The notes under the pieces are model-generated. The model had not been told where the DNA came from and did not search any database. It worked only from the letters and a program-made list of their open reading frames with translations. From contig NZ_WTYG01000002.1 of NCBI RefSeq assembly GCF_009828015.1, positions 875,601 to 939,600 of the forward strand: a stretch of 64,000 bases of DNA, given 5' to 3'. The position numbers were made by a program, and so were the translations under genes. Shown in pieces: positions 36,039 to 45,565 of this stretch. Position 1 is the stretch's first letter. The number at the start of each line of letters is the position of its first letter. Source of the DNA: Qipengyuania citrea (GTDB lineage Bacteria; Pseudomonadota; Alphaproteobacteria; Sphingomonadales; Sphingomonadaceae).

Positions 36039-36920
36039 CTAGTCCGAAGCGCGCGCGCGTGCAAGCGGATGGCGTTCGTTGACCAGTTTCACCAACCGCG
36101 CGGCATCGACATGCGTATAGATTTGCGTGGTCGAGATATCCGCATGGCCCAGCAGCGTCTGGAGCGCGCGCAAATCCGCCCCGCCTTCGAGCAGATGCGT
36201 AGCGAAGGCGTGCCGCAGGACATGCGGGCTGAGCTTCTCGGGCGCGAGGTCGGCGCGCACCGCCAGTGCCTTGAGCAGCTGGAACAGGCGCACGCGCGAA
36301 ATGTGCCCGCTGCGCGAGGGAAAGAGCCAAACCGAATCGGATCCGCGCAGCGCCAGCCACCGCTTGAGCGCGGTATCGGCCCGCTGGCTGACGGGAACCA
36401 TGCGCGCATGGCCGCCCTTCCCGGTAACGGTGAGAAACGGCGCATCGCGCGGTACTGCGGAAAGCGGCAGCGAAACCAGTTCGGTGGCCCGCAGCCCGGA
36501 ACCGTAGAGCATTTCGAGCAGCGCCAGCATCCGCACCGCGAGCGGGGCATTGCCCCGGGCCTCTTCTTCCGCGGTCGCGAACAGCGCTTCGACCTCGGCA
36601 TGCGACAGGATCTTCGGCAGCGGGCGGCGCGTGGCAGGGCGCGGCAGCGCATGCGTCGGATCATCCTCGCGCAGCCCTTCATCGACGAGGAAACCGAAAA
36701 ACTGCCGCAGGGCCGAAACCTTGCGCGCCAGCGTCGCCGGGGCCAGCGACGACCAGCCCTGTCCCAACCGGGCGAGCTGCGCCGGCTGGGCGTCCTCCAG
36801 CGAGATCCCGATCAGTTCCTCCGCCTGTTCGAGGTCGCGGCCATAAGCGAGAACCGTATTGCGCGCCGCCCCGCGCTCGGTGGCGAGCATGGCGAGGAAA
36901 TCGGCGATCGAAGCGCCCAT
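36039..36920 (-). CDS. xerD: Site-specific tyrosine recombinase XerD
   Basis: The 293-aa protein has the SAM-like N-terminal domain and the catalytic set Arg (SGLRATEL), Lys (GKGGHARMVPV), HVLRHAFATHLL, His (LLGHADISTTQIY) and the Tyr in IYTHV. XerD with XerC resolves chromosome dimers at dif. The neighbouring aroK-aroB and accA are the usual xerD context in alphaproteobacteria, and there is no sign of a mobile element here. Confidence 0.93.
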   Translation of the reverse strand: MGASIADFLAMLATERGAARNTVLAYGRDLEQAEELIGISLEDAQPAQLARLGQGWSSLAPATLARKVSALRQFFGFLVDEGLREDDPTHALPRPATRRPLPKILSHAEVEALFATAEEEARGNAPLAVRMLALLEMLYGSGLRATELVSLPLSAVPRDAPFLTVTGKGGHARMVPVSQRADTALKRWLALRGSDSVWLFPSRSGHISRVRLFQLLKALAVRADLAPEKLSPHVLRHAFATHLLEGGADLRALQTLLGHADISTTQIYTHVDAARLVKLVNERHPLARARASD

Positions 36921-36921
36921 G

Positions 36922-38787
36922 TCAGGCGCGCGCGACCGCCTCCGCGGCGATCATTCTGGCTTCGGCTTCCAGTCCCACGCGCCGCAATGCGGAAACGATA
37001 TGGAACAGGTGCCGCGCTGTCATGCGGTCCCAGCCCGATCCCTGCATGCCGAGCCCGGCAAGCATGGTGACCAGCGCCGGATTGTCGACTTCGGCCGCGC
37101 GTTCGATCATCCGCGTCCAGCGTGTCTGCGCCGCCAGGTCGATCCCCAGCCGCTCGCCATACTCGGCTATTTCGGCATCCGCGACGCGCCCCAGGCCCGC
37201 GAGCCCCGCGAGCAGCATGCGCGACTTGTGCTGCCGCGGCGAATCGTCATCGTCCACGAAGCCATCGAGTTCGCCATCGCTGACCATTGCCGAACCGTCG
37301 GGATCGGCCAAGGCCAGCATGGCCCAGCCGACACTGCCGTCATCCACCACGCCGGCCCAGCGCATCGCATCGCGATCGAGCCCCGCCGCGAGCATGGCCG
37401 CGACCATGCCGTCCGCATCGTCGGCCAATGCATCGTCGACCGGAAGGCGCGCGGCGGCATAGGCAGTCAGCACCACCCTGCCATAGGAAAACTCGCCGCC
37501 GCCGCCCCAGATATCGCGGATCGCGGCGAGCCGCTGCAGCGGATCCGTTCCGACATAGGCTTCGCGCAGGCGCGACGCGGTGACAGCGGCATCGCCCTCG
37601 GCGCCCTCCTCCGCGAAAATCTGGCTGTAGAGATCGACCATTGCCGCCGACGACAGGATTCCGCTGGCCGCTGCAATGTCCGCCGCGCGGGCGCGCTGCA
37701 GCGGGGTAAGCGCGGGGGTGAGCGCCGCGGTCCGCAGCAGGTCCGGCTCCGCATCGCCCAGCAATTCGTCGGGCACGGGCTCGCCCAGCGCATTGGCCAG
37801 GGCAAACCGCCACGGGGTCAATGCCGCGATCCCGTCCCATTCGATGGTTACCGCGCGGCGTCCGCGCCCGGCGGAGCCCGCCACACGCTGCGCCAGCAGC
37901 ACGTCGATACGGTCGTCCTCGGTGCGCGACAGCAGGCGGCGCAGGTCGTTCTGCGCACGGGTCGCCTCGCCCGCATAGGCATTGCAGATCCCAGCCAGCA
38001 TCTGCCACTCGGCATCGTCGCGCTGGGTATCGACCAGCCGCACCGCGGGGCAGGCGCCGATAATGTCGGCACTGCCGATATAGGCCGCTACCGCCGCATC
38101 GGTGAGCGCGGGCGAATAGTTTGCCGTGTCGATATCCTGGACGACGGCGCGGGCGACAACATGTTCGCCCAGCGCGTTGAGCGCGCGGACCCGCAACGTC
38201 GCGAACTCGACCGGATCCATTCCCTCAGGCGTCGCCAGTCGGCTGGCCAGGGCGCGGCGCAGCAGGATGTGCCCCCAGCGCGAAACCATCGGACGCGTCG
38301 TACCGGCCAGCACCGCGCGCACCAGCGCGGCAGGCTGGCGCGCCAGCGAAGCAGCCGGCAGACCGCCCTCGCGCTGGCCGAGAATGCCCACCTGTTCCAT
38401 CGACCGGCGTGCCGCGGGCGGGATGTCGAATTTCGGCTTCAGGCCCAGCAATTCGTCGAGTTCGTCGGTCGACATCGCCTCGAGCTCTTCGAGCGTCGGT
38501 AAGTCGACCAGGTCGAGGTCGGTCCCGCCGACCGGCGCCGGCTGTGTCGGCAGGGGCTGCACTACTTCGCCCGATTGCGATGCGCCGGCTTCGCCCGGGT
38601 CGCGTGGTGCCGCAGCCGGTCCCGGCGCGGCCGGAGCCTGCGTCGCCCGGGGTGTCGGCGTCGGGGTCGCTGCCGGCGCGGGTTCGTCGAAACCCGGCGG
38701 CAGCAGATCGACCGGCGCGTCCTGCGCGAGAACCATCGCCGAGCTCAGCGCCAGTGCGGCGCCGCCCGCCAGCCATGCGGATTTCAT
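36922..38787 (-). CDS. Large secreted helical-repeat protein, 621 aa
   Basis: Residues 1-21 are a signal peptide (AALALSSAMVLAQ). A Pro/Thr/Ala-rich linker follows (about 35-75, with PTPTPTP). The rest is a long helical-repeat-like region with many Ala, Arg and Asp (repeat motifs not clear enough to name). It is likely a periplasmic or envelope protein. The gene lies just upstream of xerD and overlaps the small membrane gene before it (ATGA). No enzyme motif is recognised. Confidence 0.7.
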   Translation of the reverse strand: MKSAWLAGGAALALSSAMVLAQDAPVDLLPPGFDEPAPAATPTPTPRATQAPAAPGPAAAPRDPGEAGASQSGEVVQPLPTQPAPVGGTDLDLVDLPTLEELEAMSTDELDELLGLKPKFDIPPAARRSMEQVGILGQREGGLPAASLARQPAALVRAVLAGTTRPMVSRWGHILLRRALASRLATPEGMDPVEFATLRVRALNALGEHVVARAVVQDIDTANYSPALTDAAVAAYIGSADIIGACPAVRLVDTQRDDAEWQMLAGICNAYAGEATRAQNDLRRLLSRTEDDRIDVLLAQRVAGSAGRGRRAVTIEWDGIAALTPWRFALANALGEPVPDELLGDAEPDLLRTAALTPALTPLQRARAADIAAASGILSSAAMVDLYSQIFAEEGAEGDAAVTASRLREAYVGTDPLQRLAAIRDIWGGGGEFSYGRVVLTAYAAARLPVDDALADDADGMVAAMLAAGLDRDAMRWAGVVDDGSVGWAMLALADPDGSAMVSDGELDGFVDDDDSPRQHKSRMLLAGLAGLGRVADAEIAEYGERLGIDLAAQTRWTRMIERAAEVDNPALVTMLAGLGMQGSGWDRMTARHLFHIVSALRRVGLEAEARMIAAEAVARA

Positions 38788-38918
38788 CGTGCAGCCTCCG
38801 GCATATCGATACCCTGTTCGATCGGATGCAGCGGTTCCTCGCCGCCATCGATCAGCGCCGCGATCACCAGCACGGCGAACAATATTGCCAAGAGACCTGC
38901 AATCCTTCTCCCGCTCAT
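38784..38918 (-). CDS. Small membrane protein, 44 aa
   Basis: A 44-codon frame (MSGRRIAGLLAILF...) with one hydrophobic helix at about residues 6-23 is coupled by ATGA to the 621-aa secreted protein gene. The helix could be an anchor or uncleaved signal. It is divergent from aroK. The overlap and the clear membrane segment are the only evidence. Confidence 0.6.
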   Translation of the reverse strand: MSGRRIAGLLAILFAVLVIAALIDGGEEPLHPIEQGIDMPEAAR

Positions 38919-38993
38919 CGCCAAGATTTTCGCGTCCCGTTTCAAGTGCTGATACCTTGCCCGCGCCCTAGCCCAGTTCTAGGCACGGCGGCA

Positions 38994-39560
38994 ATGACCC
39001 ATGCAACAGCCTTCACGCCTGCCGAAATCGGCGGCCTTGCTCGGCGGATCGATCGCCCCGTGGTGCTGGTCGGCCTAATGGGGGTCGGCAAGTCCACGGT
39101 CGGACGCCGCCTCGCTGCGCTGCTCGACACCGACTTCATCGATGTCGACGAGGAAATCGAACGCGCCGCCGACCGGTCGGTCAGCGAAATCTTCGAAGCG
39201 CATGGCGAACTCTATTTCCGCGCCGGCGAACGCCGGGTGATTGCCCGGCTGGTCGAGGAAGGCCACGGCGTGATCGCCACCGGCGGCGGCGCCTTCGTCG
39301 ATCCCGAGACCCGGGCCCTGATCCTCGACCGCGCCATCGCGGTGTGGCTCGATTGCGATATCGATACGCTGGTCGAACGCACCGCGCGGCGCGACAGCCG
39401 GCCGCTGCTGCGCAAGGGCGATCCGCGCGCAATCCTGACGCAGCTCAAGGACCAGCGCGGCGACGCCTATGCCGAGGCGCAGGTCCATGTCGTCACCGAC
39501 GATGCGCCGCACACCGAAACCGCGCTGAGCATCCTGAGTGCGATAGACGCATGGCTGTAA
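38994..39560 (+). CDS. aroK: Shikimate kinase
   Basis: The 188-aa enzyme phosphorylates shikimate at O3. It has Walker A (GLMGVGKST), the DVDEEIERAADRS substrate helix, YFRAGERRV with the shikimate-binding Arg, and GGGAFVD. The start ATG 38994 is coupled to nothing upstream. Its end overlaps aroB by 10 bp. Confidence 0.97.
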   Translation: MTHATAFTPAEIGGLARRIDRPVVLVGLMGVGKSTVGRRLAALLDTDFIDVDEEIERAADRSVSEIFEAHGELYFRAGERRVIARLVEEGHGVIATGGGAFVDPETRALILDRAIAVWLDCDIDTLVERTARRDSRPLLRKGDPRAILTQLKDQRGDAYAEAQVHVVTDDAPHTETALSILSAIDAWL

Positions 39561-40660
39561 TTCCCGTCGAACTGGCCGGCCGGGGCTACGAAGTGCGTGT
39601 CGGCAACCGGTTGCTGGCCGATCTGGCAGCGCAGGCTCGGCCCTTCCTGCGCAAGCGCCATGCCTGCATCGTGGCCGATGCCAACGCGCGCCGACACTGG
39701 GGCGAAGCCGTCGGCAATTCGCTTTCTGCCGCGGGCATCGAACCGCGCTGGTACGATGTCGCGCCCGGCGAAACATCGAAGAGCTGGGACAGTCTCGCCC
39801 GGCTGACCGACTGGCTGCTGGACCAGGGTGTCGAACGCGGCGACCATGTCTTCGCGCTGGGCGGCGGCGTGGTCGGCGACCTGACCGGCTTTGCCTGCGC
39901 GATCCTCAAGCGCGGCTGCGGCTTCGTGCAACTGCCCACCACGCTGCTGGCGCAGGTCGACAGTTCGGTCGGCGGCAAGACCGCGATCAACACCGCGGCG
40001 GGCAAGAATCTGATCGGCGCGTTCCACCAGCCTTCGCTGGTGCTGGCCGATCTGGGCACACTGGGCACGCTGCCCGAACGCGAACTTCGCGCCGGTTATG
40101 CCGAAGTTCTCAAATACGGCGTGCTCGGCGATCGCGGCTTTTTCGACTGGCTCGAACAGGACGGCCGGACCGTCGTCGCCCTCGACCCCGCTGCCACCGA
40201 ACGCGCCGTCGCCGCCAGCGTTGCCGCCAAGGCGCGGATCGTGGCGGAGGACGAACGCGAGACCAGCGGTGCCCGCGCGCTGCTCAACCTCGGGCATACC
40301 TTCGGCCACGCGCTCGAGGCGGAAACCGGCTTTTCCGACCGTTTGCTGCATGGTGAAGGCGTCGCGCTGGGGATGGTCCTGGCCGCACGCTATTCGGCAC
40401 GGCGCGGAGAAATTTCGCTGGCCGACGCGCAGCGCGTGACTGCCGCGGTCGATGCTGCCGGCCTGCCCGCGGAAATTTCCGCGCTGGGGCTCGAATGCGA
40501 CGGTCGGCGGCTTGCCGACCACATGCTCCACGACAAGAAGATGGACGCGGGCACGCTGCCGTTCATCCTGCTCCGCGCGATCGGCGAAGCCTATCTCGCC
40601 CGCGATGTCGAAATGACCGACATCGCGGCATTCCTCGACGAACAATTGCAGGCGCATTGA
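39551..40660 (+). CDS. aroB: 3-dehydroquinate synthase
   Basis: The 369-aa NAD-dependent enzyme makes 3-dehydroquinate from DAHP. Motifs: GGGVVGDLTGF, QVDSSVGGKTAIN with the catalytic Lys, and zinc-site HTFGHALEAE. ATG 39551 lies inside the aroK 3' end. The aroK-aroB pair commits carbon to chorismate; the GNAT gene follows. Confidence 0.97.
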   Translation: MAVIPVELAGRGYEVRVGNRLLADLAAQARPFLRKRHACIVADANARRHWGEAVGNSLSAAGIEPRWYDVAPGETSKSWDSLARLTDWLLDQGVERGDHVFALGGGVVGDLTGFACAILKRGCGFVQLPTTLLAQVDSSVGGKTAINTAAGKNLIGAFHQPSLVLADLGTLGTLPERELRAGYAEVLKYGVLGDRGFFDWLEQDGRTVVALDPAATERAVAASVAAKARIVAEDERETSGARALLNLGHTFGHALEAETGFSDRLLHGEGVALGMVLAARYSARRGEISLADAQRVTAAVDAAGLPAEISALGLECDGRRLADHMLHDKKMDAGTLPFILLRAIGEAYLARDVEMTDIAAFLDEQLQAH

Positions 40661-40692
40661 CCGCCGATCCGGCCGCGCGCATCGTTGCGGGG

Positions 40693-41169
40693 ATGGTGCT
40701 CGACATCCGCCCCGCCCACCTTTCCGATCCCGCAGTGAGGGAGCTGGTCGCCTATCACCAGCGCGACATGCTGGCGATGTCGCCGCCGGGTACCAGCTTT
40801 GCGCTCGACGAGAGTGGCCTTTCCGGACCGGGCATCACGCTGCTGGGTGCATGGCGTGGACGAGTGCTGGTCGGCATCGGGGCGATGAAACGCCTGTCCG
40901 CCGATAGTGCCGAACTCAAATCGATGCGCACCCATGCGGACCATCTGGGCCGCGGAGTTGCATCGGCAGTTCTCGACCGCCTGATCGCGATCGCCAGGGC
41001 AGAAGGGATTTCCCGGCTCAGCCTCGAGACGGGCACGAACGAGCGGTTCGCCCCCGCGGTCGCACTGTATGCCAAGCGCGGATTTATCGCCGGCGAAGCT
41101 TTCGCGGACCACGCCAACGGTCCGCACAACCAATGCTACCACCTCGCGCTTGCGCCGGCAGCGACCTGA
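40693..41169 (+). CDS. GNAT family N-acetyltransferase, 158 aa
   Basis: Acetyl-CoA motif A is at about residues 80-95 (HLGRGVASAVLDRLIAIAR) and motif B follows (ETGTNERFAPAVALYAKRGF). The start is ATG 40693, 33 bp after the aroB stop; an alternative TTG overlapping the aroB stop at 40657 would add 12 residues. It resembles YsnE/PhnO-like enzymes. The acceptor is unknown. Confidence 0.82.
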   Translation: MVLDIRPAHLSDPAVRELVAYHQRDMLAMSPPGTSFALDESGLSGPGITLLGAWRGRVLVGIGAMKRLSADSAELKSMRTHADHLGRGVASAVLDRLIAIARAEGISRLSLETGTNERFAPAVALYAKRGFIAGEAFADHANGPHNQCYHLALAPAAT

Positions 41170-41427
41170 TCAGCTGAGCCGCGTTTCCAACCGCGTGACC
41201 GAGGCCGCGCCCACCGGCTCGTACTCTGCCAGCATGCGGTCGTGGTCGGTGAAAAGCTGCTCGATCTCGCTGCGACGATGCAGCAGCGTGTGCGCTATAC
41301 CCGGAGCGAGGCTTTCGCCGTCGCCGATCTTGCCGAGAATGGCCGACAAGTCGCTGATCGTCGCCTCGTCCGGCGTTTTGAAATAGTGGCCCTTCGCATC
41401 GAAGAAACCGGTACCCATGCGTGCCAT
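41170..41427 (-). CDS. Conserved-type hypothetical protein, 85 aa
   Basis: The product (MARMGTGFFDAKGHYFKTPD...) is soluble and helical, with no cysteines. ATG 41427 has a perfect AGGAGG ribosome-binding site. The stop abuts the stop of the GNAT gene (convergent, no gap). Function unknown. The 181-bp region upstream to the pccA end holds no gene. Confidence 0.6.
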   Translation of the reverse strand: MARMGTGFFDAKGHYFKTPDEATISDLSAILGKIGDGESLAPGIAHTLLHRRSEIEQLFTDHDRMLAEYEPVGAASVTRLETRLS

Positions 41428-41608
41428 GTTCGAAACCTCCTGCGTGGATGCACAAGGCGAACCCGAAGGCACGGATTATCCACCCCTTGGCGCAGGGATT
41501 CCAGAGCATTTACCATTTTGACCGGCTCGGCGGGGAAACCTGCGCGAAACGGAAAGCGCCGCTGAACCGATCTTGCGCAGGAAGTTCCGTTTGCGCCGGA
41601 TCCGCGAA

Positions 41609-43675
41609 CTATTCGAGTTCGAGGATCACCTCGTCCACTGCGAGGGAATCGCCTTCCGCCGCGTTGATCTTGCCCACCGTCGCCTGCTTTTCGGCGCGGA
41701 GGATGTTTTCCATCTTCATCGCCTCGACGGTGGCTAGCGGCTGACCCGGCTGGACCTCCTCGCCTTCGGCTACGTGCAGCTTCACCAGCAGCCCCGGCAT
41801 CGGGCAGATCAGCATTTTCGACAGATCGGGCGGGGTCTTCTCGATCATATGCGCCGCGAGATGCGCGACCCGCGTCTGCAGGATCCGCAAATGGTGCGTC
41901 GCACCGCGCGTCGTGATGGCATAGCCGGTCCGGGTGGACCGCAGCTGGAGCGTGTAGCGCGCGACCGGATCGGCATCGTCGTCCGCTCCGTTTTCGAACA
42001 GCGCGACATCGACCATCGTTTCGCCCGGAGTGTACTGCATTTCCAGCGTGACCGGTTCGCCATCGACGGTCAGCGCGGCTTCCTCGAGCCGCACTTCGTG
42101 CGATGTCGAGCCTTCCTCGCGTCCGCCGATGCGTACCGTCCAGTCGCCGGGAGCGTAGAGGTCGTCGGACAGCTGCCCTTCGACGCGCCGCGCGCGGTCG
42201 GCATCGGCCGTGGCGATGACGCCGGCGACCGCGGCCAGAACCCGCGTCAGCTGGTCGGACGCGGGCGCGCCGGTGAACCCATCGGGATATTCCTCGGCGA
42301 TGAAGCCGGTGGTCAGTTCGCCCGAACGGAAGCGCGGGTGCTGCATGATCGCGCTGAGGAAATCGACATTGTGCCCCAGCCCCTCGATCCGGAAGGCATC
42401 GAGCGCCGCGATCTGCAGATCGGCCGCCTCGTCGCGCGTTTCGCCCCAGGTGACCAGCTTGGCGATCATCGGGTCGTAGAACATCGACACTTCGCCGCCT
42501 TCGAACACGCCGTCGTCGACGCGGATGCCGTCGACGCCGCGGCGGCCATTGGCAGCGCCATCATCGGCCCATGGTTCGACCGGGGGCTGGTACCTTACCA
42601 GGCGCCCGGTGGACGGCAGGAAGCCGCGATAGGGATCTTCGGCATAGACGCGGTTCTCAATCGCCCAGCCGTCGATTTTGACATCGTCCTGCGTCATCGC
42701 CAGCTTCTCGCCCGCCGCGACGCGGATCATCTGCTCGACCAGATCGACGCCGGTGATAGCCTCGGTCACCGGGTGTTCGACCTGAAGGCGGGTATTCATT
42801 TCGAGGAAATAGAAGCTCTCGCCGGTCTTGTCGGCGCCGCTGACGATCAGTTCGACCGTGCCCGCGCTGTGATAGCCCACCGCCTGCGACAGCGCGACGC
42901 ATTGCTCGCCCATCGCCTTGCGCATCTTCGGCGTCACGAAGGGCGACGGGGCTTCCTCGACCACCTTCTGGTGGCGGCGCTGGATGCTGCATTCGCGCTC
43001 GTTGAGATAGATCACATTGCCGTGCTTGTCGCCGAGGATCTGGATCTCGATGTGGCGCGGATCCTCGATGAACTTCTCGATGAAGACGCGGTCGTCGCCG
43101 AAGGAGTTGAGCCCTTCGCGCTGCGTCGCTTCGAAGCCCTCCTCGACATCCTTGTCGTTCCAGGCGAGGCGCATGCCCTTGCCGCCGCCCCCCGCGCTGG
43201 CCTTCATCATCACCGGATAGCCGATGTCGTTGGCCCATTTGAGCGCGTCTTCGGTGTTCTCGATCGCATCAGGCGATCCGGGAACCGTGTTGACCCCGGC
43301 GTCCTTGGCGATGCGCTTGGATTCGATCTTGTCGCCCATCGCGGCGATGGCGTTCACCGGCGGGCCGATGAAGGCGATATTCTCTTTCTCAAGCGCTTCG
43401 ACGAAGCTCGCGCGTTCGGACAGGAAGCCATAGCCCGGATGCACCGCCTCGGCGCCGGTCTGCTTGGCCGCGGCAATGATCTTGTCCGCCACCAGATAGC
43501 TTTCCGCCGCGGTTGCGGGGCCGATATGCACCGCCTCGTCCGCCATGCGAACGAAGGGTGCGCGCGCATCGGCATCGGAATAGACCGCCACGGTCGCGAT
43601 ACCCATGCGCTTCGCCGTCTTGATGACGCGGCAGGCGATTTCACCACGATTGGCGATGAGGATTTTCGTGAACAT
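41609..43675 (-). CDS. pccA: Propionyl-CoA carboxylase biotin subunit PccA
   Basis: The 688-aa product has the biotin carboxylase domain (ATP-grasp motif KASAGGGGKGMRLAW, EMNTRLQVEHPVTE), the BT linker region, and a C-terminal biotinyl domain with the modified Lys in EAMKMENIL. This layout is that of PccA/AccA3. With PccB it carboxylates propionyl-CoA to methylmalonyl-CoA. ATG 43675 is the start. It ends the minus-strand methylmalonyl operon, and its biotin comes from the co-located bioB. Confidence 0.95.
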   Translation of the reverse strand: MFTKILIANRGEIACRVIKTAKRMGIATVAVYSDADARAPFVRMADEAVHIGPATAAESYLVADKIIAAAKQTGAEAVHPGYGFLSERASFVEALEKENIAFIGPPVNAIAAMGDKIESKRIAKDAGVNTVPGSPDAIENTEDALKWANDIGYPVMMKASAGGGGKGMRLAWNDKDVEEGFEATQREGLNSFGDDRVFIEKFIEDPRHIEIQILGDKHGNVIYLNERECSIQRRHQKVVEEAPSPFVTPKMRKAMGEQCVALSQAVGYHSAGTVELIVSGADKTGESFYFLEMNTRLQVEHPVTEAITGVDLVEQMIRVAAGEKLAMTQDDVKIDGWAIENRVYAEDPYRGFLPSTGRLVRYQPPVEPWADDGAANGRRGVDGIRVDDGVFEGGEVSMFYDPMIAKLVTWGETRDEAADLQIAALDAFRIEGLGHNVDFLSAIMQHPRFRSGELTTGFIAEEYPDGFTGAPASDQLTRVLAAVAGVIATADADRARRVEGQLSDDLYAPGDWTVRIGGREEGSTSHEVRLEEAALTVDGEPVTLEMQYTPGETMVDVALFENGADDDADPVARYTLQLRSTRTGYAITTRGATHHLRILQTRVAHLAAHMIEKTPPDLSKMLICPMPGLLVKLHVAEGEEVQPGQPLATVEAMKMENILRAEKQATVGKINAAEGDSLAVDEVILELE

Positions 43676-43680
43676 CGGTG

Positions 43681-44100
43681 TCAGTTCTCCGTTCCGGGCT
43701 TCGCTTCGCCGGACATCTGATTGCGCGTCAATTCGCGCAGTTCTTCGGTTCGCCGCTCGGTCAGAACGGTCATGCAGGTGCTGTGGAGGAGCGGTTGCAT
43801 CGTTCCCCCGCGCGCATCGTAGCTCGACAGCCGGCAGTGCGCGTCGCGGTACGCGATCCAGGCGCGCTGGGCTTCCAGCAGGCTTTCCCAATAACCCGGC
43901 TGGTCATCCTCGACCGCATAACCGTCCTCGCGCTGCATGACCGCGCGCACTTGCGGCCACAGCGCGTTCAGTTCGGCGTCCGCCTGCTCCCATTCCCGAT
44001 GCGCGCAGATGTTCATCTCGCTTTGCACTTGCGGGTCGGCGCAGTCGGGCATGCCGGCAGCGGCCTGCGCAGTCAGCAGAAGGGACGACAGGATGATCAT
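43681..44100 (-). CDS. Lysozyme-inhibitor LprI-like secreted protein, 139 aa
   Basis: A signal peptide lies at residues 1-15. The mature part has the LprI/DUF1311 pattern of conserved cysteines ([26 protein letters not shown], ending with [16 protein letters not shown]). The family binds or inhibits lysozyme, or is a generic periplasmic protein. ATG 44100 overlaps the bioB stop (ATGA), so it is inside the operon; its link to propionate metabolism is unclear. Confidence 0.8.
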   Translation of the reverse strand: MIILSSLLLTAQAAAGMPDCADPQVQSEMNICAHREWEQADAELNALWPQVRAVMQREDGYAVEDDQPGYWESLLEAQRAWIAYRDAHCRLSSYDARGGTMQPLLHSTCMTVLTERRTEELRELTRNQMSGEAKPGTEN

Positions 44101-45107
44101 TCGGCCGGCTCGGCCACCTTGCAGGCGCGCATCGGTTCTTCCTGCTGCAGCGCCGTCAGGCCCAGCTTGGCGAACAATGCGGCGTCGGTGTCGTCGCCCG
44201 CATTGGGCGCGGTGAGCAGCTTGTCGCCGGTGAAGATCGAATTCGCGCCCGCCATGAAGCACAGCGCCTGCGTGGCCTCGCTCATGCTCTCGCGTCCGGC
44301 GGACAGGCGCACCATGCTCATCGGCATGGTGATGCGCGCGACCGCGACGGTGCGGACGAATTCGATATCGTCGATCTTGGCGAGCGGCGTATCGGCCAGC
44401 ATATCGCCCAGCACCGTGCCCTTGACCGGGACCAGCGCGTTGACCGGGACGCTTTCGGGATGGCGCTCAAGCGTGGCGAGCGTGTGGACGAAGCCCACCC
44501 GGTCGCTGCGCGTTTCACCCATGCCGACGATCCCGCCGCTGCACACGTTGATCCCCGCATCGCGGACGTTCTGCAGCGTATCGAGCCGGTCCTCATACTT
44601 GCGGCTGGAAATCACCCGCTCGTAATATTCGGGGCCGGTGTCGACATTGTGATTGTAATAGTCGAGGCCCGCTTCCTTGAGCATGTCGGCCTGTTTCGGC
44701 GTCAGCATGCCCAGCGTCATGCAGGTCTCCAGCCCCATCGCGCGCACGCCTTTCACGATCTCGACGATCGCGGGCATGTCGCGGTCCTTGGGATTGCGCC
44801 AGGCGGCGCCCATGCAGAACCGCTGGCTGCCCGCATCCTTCGCCTGCGCCGCGCGCTGAAGGACCGATTGCACTTCCATCAGCTTGGTCGCCTCGACCCC
44901 GCTGTCGGCCTTCACCGACTGCGAGCAATAGCCGCAATCTTCCGGGCACCCGCCGGTCTTGATGCTGAGCAGCGTGCACAGCTGGACTTGGCTGGGCGGG
45001 TGAAACTCGCGGTGGATGCTCGCGGCCTGGAACAGCAGTTCGGTAAAGGGAAGGTCGAACAGCGCCGCGATCTCGTCGCGGGTCCAGTCGGTGCGGATTT
45101 GGGTCAT
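44097..45107 (-). CDS. bioB: Biotin synthase
   Basis: The 336-aa radical SAM enzyme inserts sulfur into dethiobiotin. It has the 4Fe-4S motif [11 protein letters not shown] (C-x3-C-x2-C) and the second cluster residues. The start is ATG 45107, overlapping the stop of the DMT gene. It stands apart from other biotin genes and next to pccA, whose product needs biotin, so supply and use are co-expressed here. Confidence 0.96.
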   Translation of the reverse strand: MTQIRTDWTRDEIAALFDLPFTELLFQAASIHREFHPPSQVQLCTLLSIKTGGCPEDCGYCSQSVKADSGVEATKLMEVQSVLQRAAQAKDAGSQRFCMGAAWRNPKDRDMPAIVEIVKGVRAMGLETCMTLGMLTPKQADMLKEAGLDYYNHNVDTGPEYYERVISSRKYEDRLDTLQNVRDAGINVCSGGIVGMGETRSDRVGFVHTLATLERHPESVPVNALVPVKGTVLGDMLADTPLAKIDDIEFVRTVAVARITMPMSMVRLSAGRESMSEATQALCFMAGANSIFTGDKLLTAPNAGDDTDAALFAKLGLTALQQEEPMRACKVAEPAE

Positions 45108-45565
45108 ACAGGCTTCCTGGCAAGGTAAAGGCCGAATGCCATGACCGCCAGCCCGAGCGCGCGCTTGGGGGTGATCGCGCTCTGGATGGAGCCAAGCAGG
45201 CCGAAATGGTCGATAATCGCCGCAGCGACGATCTGGCCCAGCAGCACGAAGAAGATCGCATTGCCCAGCCCGATACGCGGCGCGGAGTAGGCCACCGAAG
45301 TAGCGTAGAACAGCATCACGACGGCGCCGATCCACAACCAGGGCCGTTCGAAAGTGAAGGTGCTGGCGGCGGGAAACCCGGTGAATACCAGCATCGCAGT
45401 GGCGATGACGAAACCGATCGCGAAGGTCACCGCTGTCGCCGCCACGGGCCCGCCAAGCTGTTGGCCGAGCCCCGCGTTAAGCGCCGCGAAAACCGGAATG
45501 CCCAGCCCGGCCGCGAACATCATGGCGGCAAGCGGCAGGAAGGCAGGGGACGAAGATGCGCTCAC
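45104..45565 (-). CDS. YdcZ/DUF606-type DMT membrane protein, 153 aa
   Basis: About five hydrophobic helices cover almost the whole protein ([18 protein letters not shown] at the start). The size and the half-DMT layout fit the DUF606 family, which probably dimerises for transport. The GTG start 45565 overlaps the scpA stop (TAGTG), so it is coupled to the mutase. Substrate unknown. Confidence 0.75.
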   Translation of the reverse strand: MSASSSPAFLPLAAMMFAAGLGIPVFAALNAGLGQQLGGPVAATAVTFAIGFVIATAMLVFTGFPAASTFTFERPWLWIGAVVMLFYATSVAYSAPRIGLGNAIFFVLLGQIVAAAIIDHFGLLGSIQSAITPKRALGLAVMAFGLYLARKPV

